Counted from the first letter of the stretch, positions 55,839 through 64,000 are shown. The stretch is DNA of 64,000 nucleotides from Faecalibacterium sp. UBA1360 (GCA_002306375.1 DBRU01000032.1:10884-74883), one strand, 5' to 3'. Notes: generated from the letters alone by a model not told the origin. Made by a program: numbers and translations.

Positions 55839-58049
55839 ATGGGTATCAAGATCGCACTGGCCGGTAACCCGAACAGCGGCAAAACCACACTGTTCAACGA
55901 TCTGACCGGCTCCAACCAGTATGTGGGCAACTGGCCCGGCGTCACGGTGGAAAAGAAGGAAGGCCGTCTGAAAGGCAACAAGGAGGTCACGATCCAGGAT
56001 CTGCCGGGTATTTATTCGCTGTCGCCCTACACGCTGGAAGAGGTGGTGGCCCGCGGCTATCTGGTCACCGAAAAGCCGGACGCCATCCTCAATATCGTGG
56101 ACGGCACCAACATCGAGCGCAATCTGTACCTGACCACCCAGCTTATCGAACTTGGCATCCCGGTGGTCATGGCGGTGAATATGATCGATCTGGTGCGCAA
56201 AAACGGCGACAGCATCGACATTGCCCGCCTCAGCAAGGAACTGGGCTGCCAGGTGGCGGAGATCAGCGCCCTCAAAGGCGAGGGCAGCGCCAAGGCCGCC
56301 CAGATGGCCGTACAGGCCGCGCTGGCCGGGCGGGCGGGGGAACTGCCCCATGTGTTTACCGGCAGCGTCGAACACGCCATCGCCCACATTGAAGAAAGCA
56401 TCCAGACCCGTGTGGACACTCGCTTTCTGCGGTGGTACGCCGTCAAATTGTTTGAGCGGGACGAGCGCGTGCAGCAGGAGCTGGGTCTGGACAAGGCGAC
56501 GCTGGAACACATCGACGCGCATATCGCCGACTGCGAAAAAGAGATGGACGACGATGCCGAGAGCATCATCACCAACCAGCGGTACGCCTATATCGGCCGG
56601 GTGGTGGACCGGGCGGTGCGCAAAAAGCAGCGTGACGGCAACATGACCACCTCGGACAAGATCGACCGCGTGGTCACCAACCGCGTACTGGCGTTGCCTA
56701 TCTTTGCCGTCATCATGTTCGCGATCTACGCCATCGCCATGGGCGGTTTCCCTTTTTCCATCGGCACCATGGGCACCGACTGGGCCAACGATACGCTGTT
56801 CGGCCAGATCGTACCCGGCCTGTTTGACCGCCTGCTGCTCAACGCCGACGGCACGCCGGTGGTGGCCGACTGGCTGTACGGTCTGATCCAGGACGGTATC
56901 GTGGCCGGCGTGGGCGCGGTGCTGGGCTTTGTGCCCCAGATTTTGGTGCTGTGCTTCCTTTTGTCGATTCTTGAGGATGTGGGGTACATGGCCCGCGTGG
57001 CCTTTGTCATGGACCGCATCTTCCGCCGCTTCGGCCTTTCGGGTAAGAGCTTCATCCCGCTGCTGGTGGCCACCGGCTGCGGCGTGCCGGGCATTATGGC
57101 CACCCGCACGATCGAGTCCGACCGTGACCGCAAAATGACGATCATGACCACCGGGTTCATTCCCTGTGGCGCCAAGATCCCCATCATCGGCCTGTTTGCG
57201 GGCGCGGTGTTCGGCGAAAGCCCCTGGGTGGCCACTTCGGCCTTCTTTATCGGCATTGCGGCTGTGATCGTCTCGGGCATCATGCTCAAAAAGTTCAAGG
57301 CCTTTGCGGGGGACCCTGCGCCCTTCGTCATGGAACTGCCTGCCTACCACGTGCCCGCCTGGGGCAACGTGCTGCGCGCCACCTGGGAGCGGGGCTGGTC
57401 CTTCATCAAGCGGGCGGGCACCGTGGTTCTTGTTTCCTCGGTGGTGCTGTGGTTCCTGCAAGGCTACGGCTTTGTGGACGGCGCCTTCACCGCCGTGGAG
57501 GACAACAACCACTCTCTGCTGGCCGTGATCGGCAACGCCGTGGCCTGGATCTTCTATCCGCTGGGCTGGATGGGCGACATGGCCTGGAAGGCTACCGTGG
57601 CCACCGTCACCGGCCTGATCGCCAAGGAGGAGGTTGTCAATACCTTCGGCGTGGTGTACAATTATGCGGGTGAGGTGGACCTGATGGAGGACTCCAGTCC
57701 CATCTGGGCCGCTGTGGCCGCCGATTTCGGTGCGGTTCGGGCGTACAGCTTCATGGTGTTCAACTTGCTGTGCGCGCCCTGCTTCGCCGCCATGGGTGCC
57801 ATCAAGCGGGAGATGAACAACCCCAAATGGACCCTCGGCGCCATCGGTTATATGTGCGCCTTTGCCTATGTGGTCTCGATGATCACCTACCAGCTGGGCG
57901 GCCTTGCCACCGGCGAAGCCACCTTCAGCATTTTTACGGTGGTGGCTTTCATCGCCCTGGGCGCGCTGGTATATCTGATCGTGCGTCCCAACCCCTATAA
58001 GAATGAAACTCTCAAACTGGATGTGAAAAAGGTGGTCGCCTCCCGATAA
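55839..58049 (+). CDS. feoB: Ferrous iron transporter FeoB
   Basis: 736 residues. Cytoplasmic G-domain: G1 GNPNSGKTTLFNDLTG, G3 DLPGIYSLSPYTLEE and G4 NMIDLVRK, then a helical GDI domain. Membrane core with Gate motifs: VGAVLGFVPQILVLCFLLSILEDVGYMARV, GCGVPGIMATRTIESDRDRKMTIMTTGFIPCGAKIPI and LIAKEEVVNTF. Imports Fe(II) across the inner membrane under low-oxygen conditions. AAAGAAAAGGGG precedes the ATG. Operon with both feoA genes and the Cys-rich partner. Confidence 0.98.
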   Translation: MGIKIALAGNPNSGKTTLFNDLTGSNQYVGNWPGVTVEKKEGRLKGNKEVTIQDLPGIYSLSPYTLEEVVARGYLVTEKPDAILNIVDGTNIERNLYLTTQLIELGIPVVMAVNMIDLVRKNGDSIDIARLSKELGCQVAEISALKGEGSAKAAQMAVQAALAGRAGELPHVFTGSVEHAIAHIEESIQTRVDTRFLRWYAVKLFERDERVQQELGLDKATLEHIDAHIADCEKEMDDDAESIITNQRYAYIGRVVDRAVRKKQRDGNMTTSDKIDRVVTNRVLALPIFAVIMFAIYAIAMGGFPFSIGTMGTDWANDTLFGQIVPGLFDRLLLNADGTPVVADWLYGLIQDGIVAGVGAVLGFVPQILVLCFLLSILEDVGYMARVAFVMDRIFRRFGLSGKSFIPLLVATGCGVPGIMATRTIESDRDRKMTIMTTGFIPCGAKIPIIGLFAGAVFGESPWVATSAFFIGIAAVIVSGIMLKKFKAFAGDPAPFVMELPAYHVPAWGNVLRATWERGWSFIKRAGTVVLVSSVVLWFLQGYGFVDGAFTAVEDNNHSLLAVIGNAVAWIFYPLGWMGDMAWKATVATVTGLIAKEEVVNTFGVVYNYAGEVDLMEDSSPIWAAVAADFGAVRAYSFMVFNLLCAPCFAAMGAIKREMNNPKWTLGAIGYMCAFAYVVSMITYQLGGLATGEATFSIFTVVAFIALGALVYLIVRPNPYKNETLKLDVKKVVASR

Positions 58050-58081
58050 GGCGTCCCGACCCATCAAAAAGGAGAATCGCT

Positions 58082-58297
58082 ATGCTGGCAATTCTTGGTC
58101 CACAGCTGGCCACTGCGCTGGTGGGGCTGCTTGTATTCGGCGCGCTGGCGCTGGTCATCGTGAAGATGGTCCGGGATCACCGGGCCGGCCGGCATTCCTG
58201 CGGGTCGTGCTCGTCCTGCGGCAGCTGCGGCGGATGCGGCGGATGCTCGGGCTGCGGGGGCCAGTGCCACTGCGGTGAATCCCATACAAAACGCTGA
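58082..58297 (+). CDS. FeoB-associated Cys-rich membrane protein
   Basis: 71 residues: one transmembrane helix (about 8-28) and a cytosolic tail packed with Cys (CGSCSSCGSCGGCGGCSGCGG, then CHCGE). This matches the small FeoC-like partners found downstream of feoB in Clostridia, which are thought to bind iron or an Fe-S centre. It lies 32 nt after feoB with its own AAAAGGAG site and completes the operon. Confidence 0.88.
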   Translation: MLAILGPQLATALVGLLVFGALALVIVKMVRDHRAGRHSCGSCSSCGSCGGCGGCSGCGGQCHCGESHTKR

Positions 58298-58307
58298 ACC
58301 GGCGCAG

Positions 58308-58347
58308 GGCGGCGGGGTCAGGGCTTCGGCCCCGGCCCCGCCGCCTT
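58308..58347 (+). terminator. GC-rich hairpin after the feo operon
   Basis: GGCGGCGGGG (58308-58317) and CCCCGCCGCC (58336-58345) form a 10-bp stem with an inner GGGC/GCCC helix. There is only TT after it, so termination may be inefficient. Confidence 0.45.
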
Positions 58348-58374
58348 GACACTGCAAACGGCCTGTGTTACAAT
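58346..58374 (+). promoter_or_regulatory. tcdA-ttcA promoter
   Basis: TTGACA (58346-58351) and TACAAT (58369-58374), 17-nt spacer, abutting the preceding hairpin. Confidence 0.75.
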
Positions 58375-58409
58375 GCCAACATCATTTGTAGGAATTGCAG
58401 GTTTGGCTT

Positions 58410-59174
58410 ATGATCGACCAATTTTCACGTACACAGGCAATGTTTGGCGCGCAGGGCATGGAGCGGTTGTTCCATGCCCGCGTTGCGTTGTTCGGTGTGG
58501 GCGGCGTGGGCGGCTACGCGGTAGAAGCGCTGGCCCGCAGCGGTGTGGGCACGCTGGATCTGATCGACGACGACAAAGTGTGTCTGACCAACCTCAACCG
58601 CCAGATCATCGCCACCCACGATACCATCGGGCAATACAAGGTGGATGCTTTTGCCAAGCGCATCGCCTCCATCAACCCGGACGCCGTGGTCCATACCCAC
58701 CGCGTGTTTGTGGATGCCCGGACCATCGAACAGTTTGACTTTTCTTTATATGATTATGTCATCGACGCCATCGACACGGTCAGCGCCAAGGTGGAACTGG
58801 CCGTGCGCGCCCAGGCGGCGGGCACGCCCATCATCAGCTCCATGGGGGCGGGGGGCAAATTTGACGCTACGGCTTTCCGGGTGGCCGATCTGTACAAGAC
58901 CTCGGTCTGCCCCTTGGCACGGGCCATGCGCACCCTATGCCGCAAACGGGGCGTGCGACGTCTCAAGGTCGTCTATTCCACCGAGGCGCCCCATACTGTG
59001 ATGGCCGCCAGCGGCGGCGAACTGGATACCGCCCGCCAGGGGCCGGGCAAACGCGGCATCCCCGGCTCCAATGCCTTTGTCCCGCCGGTGGCGGGGCTGA
59101 TTTTGGCCGGCGAGGTCATCTGCGACCTGGCCGCCCACCCCGAACAGGAGGCCGCCCCATGCCAAGAGAACTGA
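58410..59174 (+). CDS. tcdA: tRNA t6A dehydratase TcdA (ThiF/E1-like)
   Basis: Forms the cyclic hydantoin of t6A37 using ATP. E1-like nucleotide fold: RVALFGVGGVGGYAVEALARSGVGTLDLIDDDKVCLTNLNRQ, then DAIDTVSAKVEL and SSMGAGGKFDATAFRVADLYKTSVCPLARAMRTLCRKRG. 254 residues. The second-domain PGSNAFVPPVAGLILAGEV is typical of TcdA rather than MoeB, and no Cys-pair zinc site is present. The ATG at 58410 matches the conserved MIDQFSRTQ start. Confidence 0.93.
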   Translation: MIDQFSRTQAMFGAQGMERLFHARVALFGVGGVGGYAVEALARSGVGTLDLIDDDKVCLTNLNRQIIATHDTIGQYKVDAFAKRIASINPDAVVHTHRVFVDARTIEQFDFSLYDYVIDAIDTVSAKVELAVRAQAAGTPIISSMGAGGKFDATAFRVADLYKTSVCPLARAMRTLCRKRGVRRLKVVYSTEAPHTVMAASGGELDTARQGPGKRGIPGSNAFVPPVAGLILAGEVICDLAAHPEQEAAPCQEN

Positions 59175-60013
59175 CCCGGTGCGAAGCCATTGAGCGCAGC
59201 CTGATCAAAAAGTACCGCAAACAGCTGTGGAACCCCTTTGTGGCCGCCGTGCAGCGGTATGAACTGATCCGGGCGGGGGATTCGGTGGCGGTGTGTATTT
59301 CCGGCGGCAAAGACTCCATGCTGCTGGCCAAACTTATGCAGGAACTCCACCGCCATACCGAGGTGCCCTTCGATCTGCATTTTCTTGTTATGGACCCCGG
59401 GTATGCCCCGGCCAACCGCCGCCAGATCGAGGAAAACGCCGCGCTGCTGGAACTGCCCGTAACGATCTTTCAAAGCGATATTTTTGAGGTGGCGGCCAAC
59501 ACGCCCCGCAACCCCTGCTACCTGTGCGCCCGCATGCGCCGCGGGCACCTGTACAAGCAGGCCCAGGCCCTGGGCTGCAACAAGATCGCTTTAGGCCACC
59601 ACCTCAATGACGTCATCGAGACCGCCGTCATGAGCATGTTTTACGGCGCGCAGATGCAGGCCATGCCGCCCAAGCTGCACAGCCGCAACTTCCCCGGCAT
59701 GGAGCTCATCCGCCCGCTGTACTGCGTCAAGGAGCAGGACATCATCGCCTGGGCCCGCTACAACGACCTGCATTTTTTGCAGTGCGCCTGCCGCATGACC
59801 CAGCGCAGCGACGAGCCTGGCGCCTCCAAGCGCCAGCAGGTCAAGACGCTGCTGCGGGACCTCAAGAAGGAGACCCCCAACATCGAGGACAACATCTTCG
59901 CCAGCCTGCACGCGGTGTGCCTGGACACGGTGCCCGGCTACAAGTCAAAGGGGGTCGCCCATACCTTCCTGGAAGGGTACGACGAAGCCTCGGCCGACGT
60001 CTCCGACGAGTGA
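59159..60013 (+). CDS. TtcA-like tRNA 2-thiocytidine synthetase
   Basis: 284 residues of the PP-loop ATPase family. The pyrophosphate loop CISGGKDSMLLAKLM (near 45), the Cys pair NPCYLCARMRRGHLY (near 123) and a third Cys in FLQCACRMTQ form the expected 4Fe-4S site; ALGHHLNDVIET is the second nucleotide motif. The classic target is C32 of tRNA. It overlaps tcdA by 16 nt, making a tRNA-modification pair. Confidence 0.88.
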   Translation: MPRELTRCEAIERSLIKKYRKQLWNPFVAAVQRYELIRAGDSVAVCISGGKDSMLLAKLMQELHRHTEVPFDLHFLVMDPGYAPANRRQIEENAALLELPVTIFQSDIFEVAANTPRNPCYLCARMRRGHLYKQAQALGCNKIALGHHLNDVIETAVMSMFYGAQMQAMPPKLHSRNFPGMELIRPLYCVKEQDIIAWARYNDLHFLQCACRMTQRSDEPGASKRQQVKTLLRDLKKETPNIEDNIFASLHAVCLDTVPGYKSKGVAHTFLEGYDEASADVSDE

Positions 60014-60042
60014 GTACGGCCCCGATCTCAACAAAAGACACA

Positions 60043-60102
60043 GCAAAGACCGCCCCGCCTGCCGAAAAGCAGTGCCGAAAAGCAGGGGGGCGGTCTTTTG
60101 CT
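60043..60102. terminator. Bidirectional terminator between ttcA-like and mutS-like genes
   Basis: AGCAAAGACCGCCC and GGGCGGTCTTTTGCT pair across a 30-nt inner region that has its own CCTGC/GCAGG helix. Confidence 0.8.
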
Positions 60103-60115
60103 ATATTCTGCCGTC

Positions 60116-61738
60116 TCAAAGGTCACTGGCTGTTTGTTCCAGGCGGGCGTGGGCCTGCAAGATCTCCTCCCGGCTCAGGCCGTACTTTCTGGCAATGTCC
60201 CGGGCATAGCTCAGCCCGTCCGGGGTGGTGCGCAGCACCCGGTAACTGCGGGTGCCGTCGGCCACATTCTCCATCTGGGCCACCAGATTGTCGATCTTGC
60301 CGGGCCCGACGCTCAACTCCTTCACCCGCTGGGTCAGTTCATGGATGTGGGTCACATACAACCCGCCGCAGCCGATCTCGCTGACGGCGGCCAGTACCTC
60401 CGAGGCAATGTATCCGCCTTCCAATAAGCTGGTGGAACTGAAGCTCTCGTCCATCAGCAGCAGGTCGGTGCCGCGCAGGCGGGGCAAAATGGCGCTGATG
60501 CGGGCGCACTCGCTTTCCAGCCGGCCCTTGCCGTAGTTGTCCTCGTCCGAGGTGGGGAAGTGGGTGTAGATGCCGGTCACCGGGCTCATGACGGCGCTTT
60601 CGGCGGGGACGGGCAGTCCCAGCTGGAACAATGCCTGGGCCATGCCCAAGGCATAACAGAAGATGGACTTGCCGCCGTGATTGGGCCCGGTCACCAGATA
60701 AAACCGGCCGTTTTCATCGTAACAGAAATCGTTGGACACGATGGGCTCGCCCTGGGTCTTAAGGGCCAGCATCGGGTTGTAGACGTTGTGCAGGCGCAAG
60801 GCCCGCTGGGCCACGGGGCGTATCTCAGGCCGGCACAATGCACAGCCCGCCTTGCGCAACTCACACAAAAAGGGGACCGCCGCGGCCAGGAAACGCAGAT
60901 CGTCCAAAAGCTCCACAAAGAACCGGGTCTCGTCGTGGAAAAACTGGTTGATGACCGGCTCCCAACTGCGGACCACCCGGGCAAACACCGATTCCAGTGC
61001 CCGGTGCACGGCGGCATTCAGGGCCTGACGCTCGTCGTCCCGCCCGGCTTTGACCACGTTGGCGAACCCGGACATACACACCATGGGATCGCTGCTGCGT
61101 CCGCGCAGTTTGTCCATCAGATTGCCCTGGCGGAAATGCTTGGTATGGATGCCCAGCAGCCCGGCTTCGGTCACCTGCAAGCTGCCGTTGAGATTCACCC
61201 CCAGCGAGATGCTCTTGATCTGTCCGATCTGGGTATCCAGCTCGTCCAGGTGCCGGCGCAGGGCTCGGTAGCTCTCGCTTTGGCATCGGGCGTCTACCTC
61301 GACTTTCAGCCGCCGCAGCCCGGCGCTGGAGGGGTTGATGGCTTCCAGGCGGCTGCGGAACATCTCCACCAGTTCCAGGTATTGCTCGATGTGCCGCGTG
61401 CCGGCCAGGCCACTTTCCAGGCTGCCGTCACCCCGGTTCAGTACCTTGCGCATCTCATAGGCGTCCCGGATCATGGGCAGTGCGTCCCGCACCAGTGCCT
61501 GCAAGGCTTCGCTGTCCATGATCTCGGCGATCAGCTCGGCCCGGTATTCCAACACCGCCGGCTCGCAGCTGAAAAACTGTTCCAGCTGCAGGTCCGCAAT
61601 GCCGCGGTAGCTTTCGCGCTTGATGCCGATCATCTGGTCCAGCTGCAAGGTGTGAATGAATTCGGTGTCGGGCATGGCACAGCGCCCGGCGGGGACATAC
61701 CCGTCGGGGTACAGCAGTCGGAATGGTTGGTAGGGCAT
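60116..61738 (-). CDS. MutS-related ATPase without mismatch-recognition or Smr domains
   Basis: 540 residues. The helical lever region (about 30-320) and the C-terminal ABC-like MutS ATPase are present: P-loop GPNHGGKSIFC (usually GPNMGGKS), SDEDNYGKGRLESECARI, Walker B LLLMDESFSSTSLLEGGYIAS (usually DExGRGT) and the switch THIHELT. The N-terminal mismatch-binding domain and a Smr nuclease are missing, so it is neither MutS nor MutS2. Function unknown; the DES-FSST replacement near Walker B is shared by a group of clostridial MutS-like proteins as I recall them. Confidence 0.85.
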   Translation of the reverse strand: MPYQPFRLLYPDGYVPAGRCAMPDTEFIHTLQLDQMIGIKRESYRGIADLQLEQFFSCEPAVLEYRAELIAEIMDSEALQALVRDALPMIRDAYEMRKVLNRGDGSLESGLAGTRHIEQYLELVEMFRSRLEAINPSSAGLRRLKVEVDARCQSESYRALRRHLDELDTQIGQIKSISLGVNLNGSLQVTEAGLLGIHTKHFRQGNLMDKLRGRSSDPMVCMSGFANVVKAGRDDERQALNAAVHRALESVFARVVRSWEPVINQFFHDETRFFVELLDDLRFLAAAVPFLCELRKAGCALCRPEIRPVAQRALRLHNVYNPMLALKTQGEPIVSNDFCYDENGRFYLVTGPNHGGKSIFCYALGMAQALFQLGLPVPAESAVMSPVTGIYTHFPTSDEDNYGKGRLESECARISAILPRLRGTDLLLMDESFSSTSLLEGGYIASEVLAAVSEIGCGGLYVTHIHELTQRVKELSVGPGKIDNLVAQMENVADGTRSYRVLRTTPDGLSYARDIARKYGLSREEILQAHARLEQTASDL

Positions 61739-61773
61739 AGGGCATATCCTTTCGGCAGCGGCGCTTTTTATTT

Positions 61774-61802
61774 ATGATAATCCATCCGGCCGCCGCCGTC
61801 AA
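61774..61802 (-). promoter_or_regulatory. Promoter of the mutS-like gene
   Basis: Minus-strand TTGACG (61802-61797) and TATCAT (61779-61774), 17-nt spacer. Confidence 0.68.
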
Positions 61803-61817
61803 TCGACACGCCCTGCC

Positions 61818-61846
61818 TTGACCGTCGAATGATGGGGCGCTATACT
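61818..61846 (+). promoter_or_regulatory. Promoter of the HD-domain gene
   Basis: TTGACC (61818-61823) and TATACT (61841-61846), 17-nt spacer, divergent from the mutS-like promoter with 15 bp between the -35 boxes. Confidence 0.7.
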
Positions 61847-61885
61847 GGGGGTGCGGCAGCAAGCCGCACAAGGAGGCGTTTGCCA

Positions 61886-62332
61886 ATGCTGTATACCCCG
61901 CTCACCATCAAGGCCATGCGCTATGCCTATGATGCGCACCACGGTCAGACGGACGTCAGCGGATGCCCGTACATTTTCCATCCCTATCATCTGGCCGAGC
62001 AGATGGAGGATGAAGTTTCAGTTTGCGCGGCGCTGCTGCACGACGTGGTGGAGGATACCCCCATCACACTGGAAGATCTTTCTCTGGAATTTCCGCCCGA
62101 AGTGGTGCGCATCGTGGCGCTGCTGACACATGATCCGAAAGTGGAGTATCTGGACTATGTCCGCGCGCTCAAATCCGACGCAACGGCACGGCGCATCAAG
62201 CTGGCGGACCTTGCCCACAATTCGGACGAGAGCCGTCTGTGCGCGGCGCCCGGCGCAACGCCTGAAAAAGTCGCTCACTGGCGCAAAAAGTATACCGCAG
62301 CCCGTGCGATTCTTTTGGATGAGGCGCAATAA
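61886..62332 (+). CDS. Small HD-domain protein resembling alarmone hydrolases
   Basis: 148 residues consisting only of an HD fold. AYDAHHGQTDVSGCPYIFHPYHLAEQM and CAALLHDVVEDTPIT match the hydrolase half of Rel/SpoT (His, His-Asp metal ligands and the ED pair), and ARRIKLADLAHNSDESRL matches its KLADRLHNM-type segment. No synthetase, TGS or ACT domain follows. I infer a free-standing (p)ppGpp hydrolase (SAH/MESH1 type), though another nucleotide substrate is possible. AAGGAGG precedes the ATG at 61886. Confidence 0.85.
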   Translation: MLYTPLTIKAMRYAYDAHHGQTDVSGCPYIFHPYHLAEQMEDEVSVCAALLHDVVEDTPITLEDLSLEFPPEVVRIVALLTHDPKVEYLDYVRALKSDATARRIKLADLAHNSDESRLCAAPGATPEKVAHWRKKYTAARAILLDEAQ

Positions 62333-62343
62333 CGTCGATTTGC

Positions 62344-62372
62344 TGGACAATCGAAGCTCTGTGCGCTATAAT
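62344..62372 (+). promoter_or_regulatory. glmM promoter
   Basis: TGGACA (62344-62349) and TATAAT (62367-62372), 17-nt spacer. Confidence 0.7.
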
Positions 62373-62423
62373 GAAAACGGTTTTTGCGATATAAGAATCT
62401 GTATCACCTGAAAGGGGAACATT

Positions 62424-63830
62424 ATGGGTAAATACTTCGGAACCGACGGCTTCCGCGGGGAGGCCAACGATACGCTGACTGCCGACCACGCTTACAAGGT
62501 CGGGCGCTTTCTTGGCTGGTACTACAATGAGAAGCGCCGTCGCGACGAGCAGGCAGGCCGCGCCATTCAGCAAGGGCCCGCCCGCATCGTCATCGGCAAG
62601 GATACCCGCCGTTCCAGCTATATGTTTGAGTATTCGCTGGTGGGCGGCCTGGTGGCCTCGGGTGCAGACGCCTATCTGCTGCACGTCACCACCACGCCCT
62701 CGGTGGCCTATGTGGCCCGGGTGGACGGTTTTGACTGCGGTATTATGATCTCCGCCAGCCACAACCCGTACTATGACAACGGCATCAAGCTGATCAACGG
62801 TCAGGGCGAAAAAATGGACGAGGAGACCATCGCCCTGGTGGAAGCCTATCTCGACGGCGACCTCAACGCCTTCGGTCAGCACTGGGACGAACTGCCCTTT
62901 GTCCACAAGGATAAGATCGGCTGCACCGTGGACTATGTGGCGGGCCGTAACCGTTACATCGGGTATCTGATTTCTTTGGGCGTGTATTCCTTCCGCGGGG
63001 TCAAGGTCGGCCTTGACTGCGCCAACGGTTCGGCCTGGAACATTGCCAAATCGGTGTTTGATGCGCTGGGCGCCACTACCTATGTGATCAATGCCGAGCC
63101 CAACGGGTTGAACATCAACCGTAACGCGGGCTCCACCCACATCGAGGGCCTGCAAAAGTTTGTGGTGGAAAAGGGCCTGGACATCGGTTTTGCCTATGAC
63201 GGCGACGCGGACCGCTGCCTGTGCGTGGACGAAAAGGGCAACGTGATCAGCGGCGATCATATTCTGTACATCTACGGCCGCTATATGAAGGAGCGTGGCA
63301 AGCTCATCGGCAATACGATCGTGACGACGGTCATGTCCAACTTTGGCTTGTACAAGGCCCTGGACGATCTGGGCATCGGCTATGCAAAGACGGCGGTGGG
63401 CGACAAGTATGTTTACGAGTATATGCAGGCCCACGGCAGCCGCATCGGCGGCGAGCAAAGCGGGCACATCATTTTCAGCAAGTATGCCTCCACCGGCGAC
63501 GGTATCCTGACCAGCCTGAAGATGATGGAAGTCATGCTGGCGCGCAAAAAGCCCATGAGCGAACTGGCCGCGCCGCTGATCATCTATCCTCAGGTTCTGG
63601 TCAATGTGCGCGTGACCGACAAGGCCGCGGCTCAGGCCGACCCCGATGTGCAGGCTGCGGTCAAGGCGGTGGCCGAGGAACTGGGCGACACCGGACGCAT
63701 CCTGGTGCGCGAATCCGGCACCGAGCCGCTGGTGCGCGTGATGGTAGAAGCCCAAAGCAAGGAAGTCTGCCAGCAGTATGTGGACCAGGTGGTTAACGTG
63801 ATCCGCGCCAAAGGGTATGAGCGCGCCTGA
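62424..63830 (+). CDS. glmM: Phosphoglucosamine mutase
   Basis: Converts glucosamine-6-phosphate to glucosamine-1-phosphate for UDP-GlcNAc. YFGTDGFRGEAND at the N-terminus, the phosphoserine loop ISASHNPYYDNGIKL, the metal loop FAYDGDADRCL, the sugar loop GGEQSGHIIF and the phosphate-binding RESGTEPLVRVMVE are all present. 468 residues, slightly longer than the usual 445-450 because of a charged insert (about 36-52, NEKRRRDEQAGRAIQQG). AAAGGGG precedes the ATG. It supplies the substrate chain that murA uses. Confidence 0.94.
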   Translation: MGKYFGTDGFRGEANDTLTADHAYKVGRFLGWYYNEKRRRDEQAGRAIQQGPARIVIGKDTRRSSYMFEYSLVGGLVASGADAYLLHVTTTPSVAYVARVDGFDCGIMISASHNPYYDNGIKLINGQGEKMDEETIALVEAYLDGDLNAFGQHWDELPFVHKDKIGCTVDYVAGRNRYIGYLISLGVYSFRGVKVGLDCANGSAWNIAKSVFDALGATTYVINAEPNGLNINRNAGSTHIEGLQKFVVEKGLDIGFAYDGDADRCLCVDEKGNVISGDHILYIYGRYMKERGKLIGNTIVTTVMSNFGLYKALDDLGIGYAKTAVGDKYVYEYMQAHGSRIGGEQSGHIIFSKYASTGDGILTSLKMMEVMLARKKPMSELAAPLIIYPQVLVNVRVTDKAAAQADPDVQAAVKAVAEELGDTGRILVRESGTEPLVRVMVEAQSKEVCQQYVDQVVNVIRAKGYERA

Positions 63831-63862
63831 AAAGAAAACTGTAAAAAAACAGAAAAAAGGCC

Positions 63863-63891
63863 TTGACATTTGAAGCCGAAGCCGCTATAAT
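63863..63891 (+). promoter_or_regulatory. tRNA-Pro promoter
   Basis: TTGACA (63863-63868) and TATAAT (63886-63891), 17-nt spacer: a full consensus promoter about 30 nt before the tRNA. Confidence 0.9.
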
Positions 63892-63922
63892 AAACTACGC
63901 TGACTGACGGACTTGGTCATAA

Positions 63923-63999
63923 CCGGGTGTAGCGCAGTTTGGTAGAGCGCTTGGATGGGGTTCAAGAGGCCGTGAGTTCGACTCTCGCCACTCGGACCA
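63923..63999 (+). tRNA. tRNA-Pro, anticodon GGG, with encoded CCA
   Basis: A 77-nt cloverleaf. Acceptor CCGGGTG pairs with CACTCGG (one G-U). D-arm GCGCAGTTTGGTAGAGC. Anticodon stem CTTGG/TCAAG with loop ATGGGGT, giving GGG. T-arm GTGAGTTCGACTCTCGC. Ends in discriminator A and genomic CCA. It reads CCC and CCU, frequent codons in this GC-rich genome. Confidence 0.96.
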
Positions 64000-64000
64000 A

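Noticed and set aside
55776..58067. A 763-codon minus-strand open frame opposite feoB
   Set aside because: FeoB on the plus strand has every family motif. The opposite frame is His/Gly/Asp-rich shadow sequence with no ribosome site.
1..64000. Mobile elements, integrases, attachment sites, prophage genes
   Set aside because: No transposase, integrase, terminal repeat or phage structural motif was seen. The single tRNA at the right edge has no repeated 3' end inside the window.

Overview
The window reads as a contiguous piece of chromosome from a GC-rich, spore-forming or formerly spore-forming member of the Clostridia. The closest fit is the Oscillospiraceae clade around Subdoligranulum, Gemmiger and Faecalibacterium. 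This placement is inference from gene content, gene order and the C/G-rich third codon positions; no rRNA is present to confirm it. Supporting signs are Bacillota-type operons (scpA-scpB-DUF2953-ytfJ-rluB; yicC-remA-gmk-priA-def-fmt-rsmB-rlmN-prpC-prkC-rsgA-thiN-spoVM; DUF177-rpmF; der-plsY), zinc-type ribosomal proteins L28 and L32, and coat and mother-cell sporulation genes. I see no insertion sequence, prophage, integrase or CRISPR array. Coding density is high and TTG or GTG starts are frequent. Nearly all promoters I could place are plain sigma-A type with a 17-nt spacer.

Layout. 1-8.1 kb, mostly minus strand: a 5'-truncated SpoVB-like flippase, 4-alpha-glucanotransferase, an ABC exporter, a repeat-tailed SGNH lipoprotein, an ATP-grasp enzyme, a 57-residue DUF4250 protein and rpmB. 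8.3-12.5 kb: an M50 membrane protease followed by scpAB, DUF2953, GerW/YtfJ and RluB. 12.6-15.9 kb: a three-gene soluble biotin transcarboxylase-like operon with its own promoter, terminator and two GTAC-centred palindromes. 16.0-28.7 kb: a long housekeeping operon for RNA metabolism, nucleotides, replication restart, translation initiation, rRNA methylation and Ser/Thr phosphosignalling, ending in a 22-codon spoVM. 28.9-32.4 kb: sipL, spoIVA, yaaL (DUF2508) and bofA. With spoVM this puts the coat basement-layer proteins and a pro-sigma-K checkpoint protein side by side.

32.5-38.7 kb: RNase P RNA (minus), an RluA-type pseudouridine synthase, a G5/LysM/M23 cell-wall peptidase, murA, a WalJ-like hydrolase and rlmH. 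38.7-45.1 kb: a group-B-like [FeFe] hydrogenase, an ECF sigma factor with a membrane partner, mtaB and a DacF-type carboxypeptidase. 45.2-51.4 kb: pgi, a small P-loop protein, DUF177-rpmF, a DUF512 radical-SAM protein, der and plsY. 51.4-54.3 kb: an FMN alpha-hydroxyacid oxidase-like protein and an M3 oligopeptidase.

54.4-58.3 kb is a metal-uptake locus: a DtxR/MntR-type repressor, two feoA genes, feoB and a Cys-rich FeoB partner. Four palindromes of the form TTAG-N6-CTAA lie in it. One sits at the start of a promoter-to-terminator unit that has no credible coding sequence. I interpret that unit as a candidate metal-responsive small RNA, which is the most novel signal in the window. 58.3-64.0 kb: tcdA-ttcA (tRNA modification), a MutS-like ATPase, a small alarmone-hydrolase-like HD protein, glmM and a tRNA-Pro(GGG).

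All coordinates and motifs were read by eye. Family assignments rest on recognised motifs and synteny, not on database searches.
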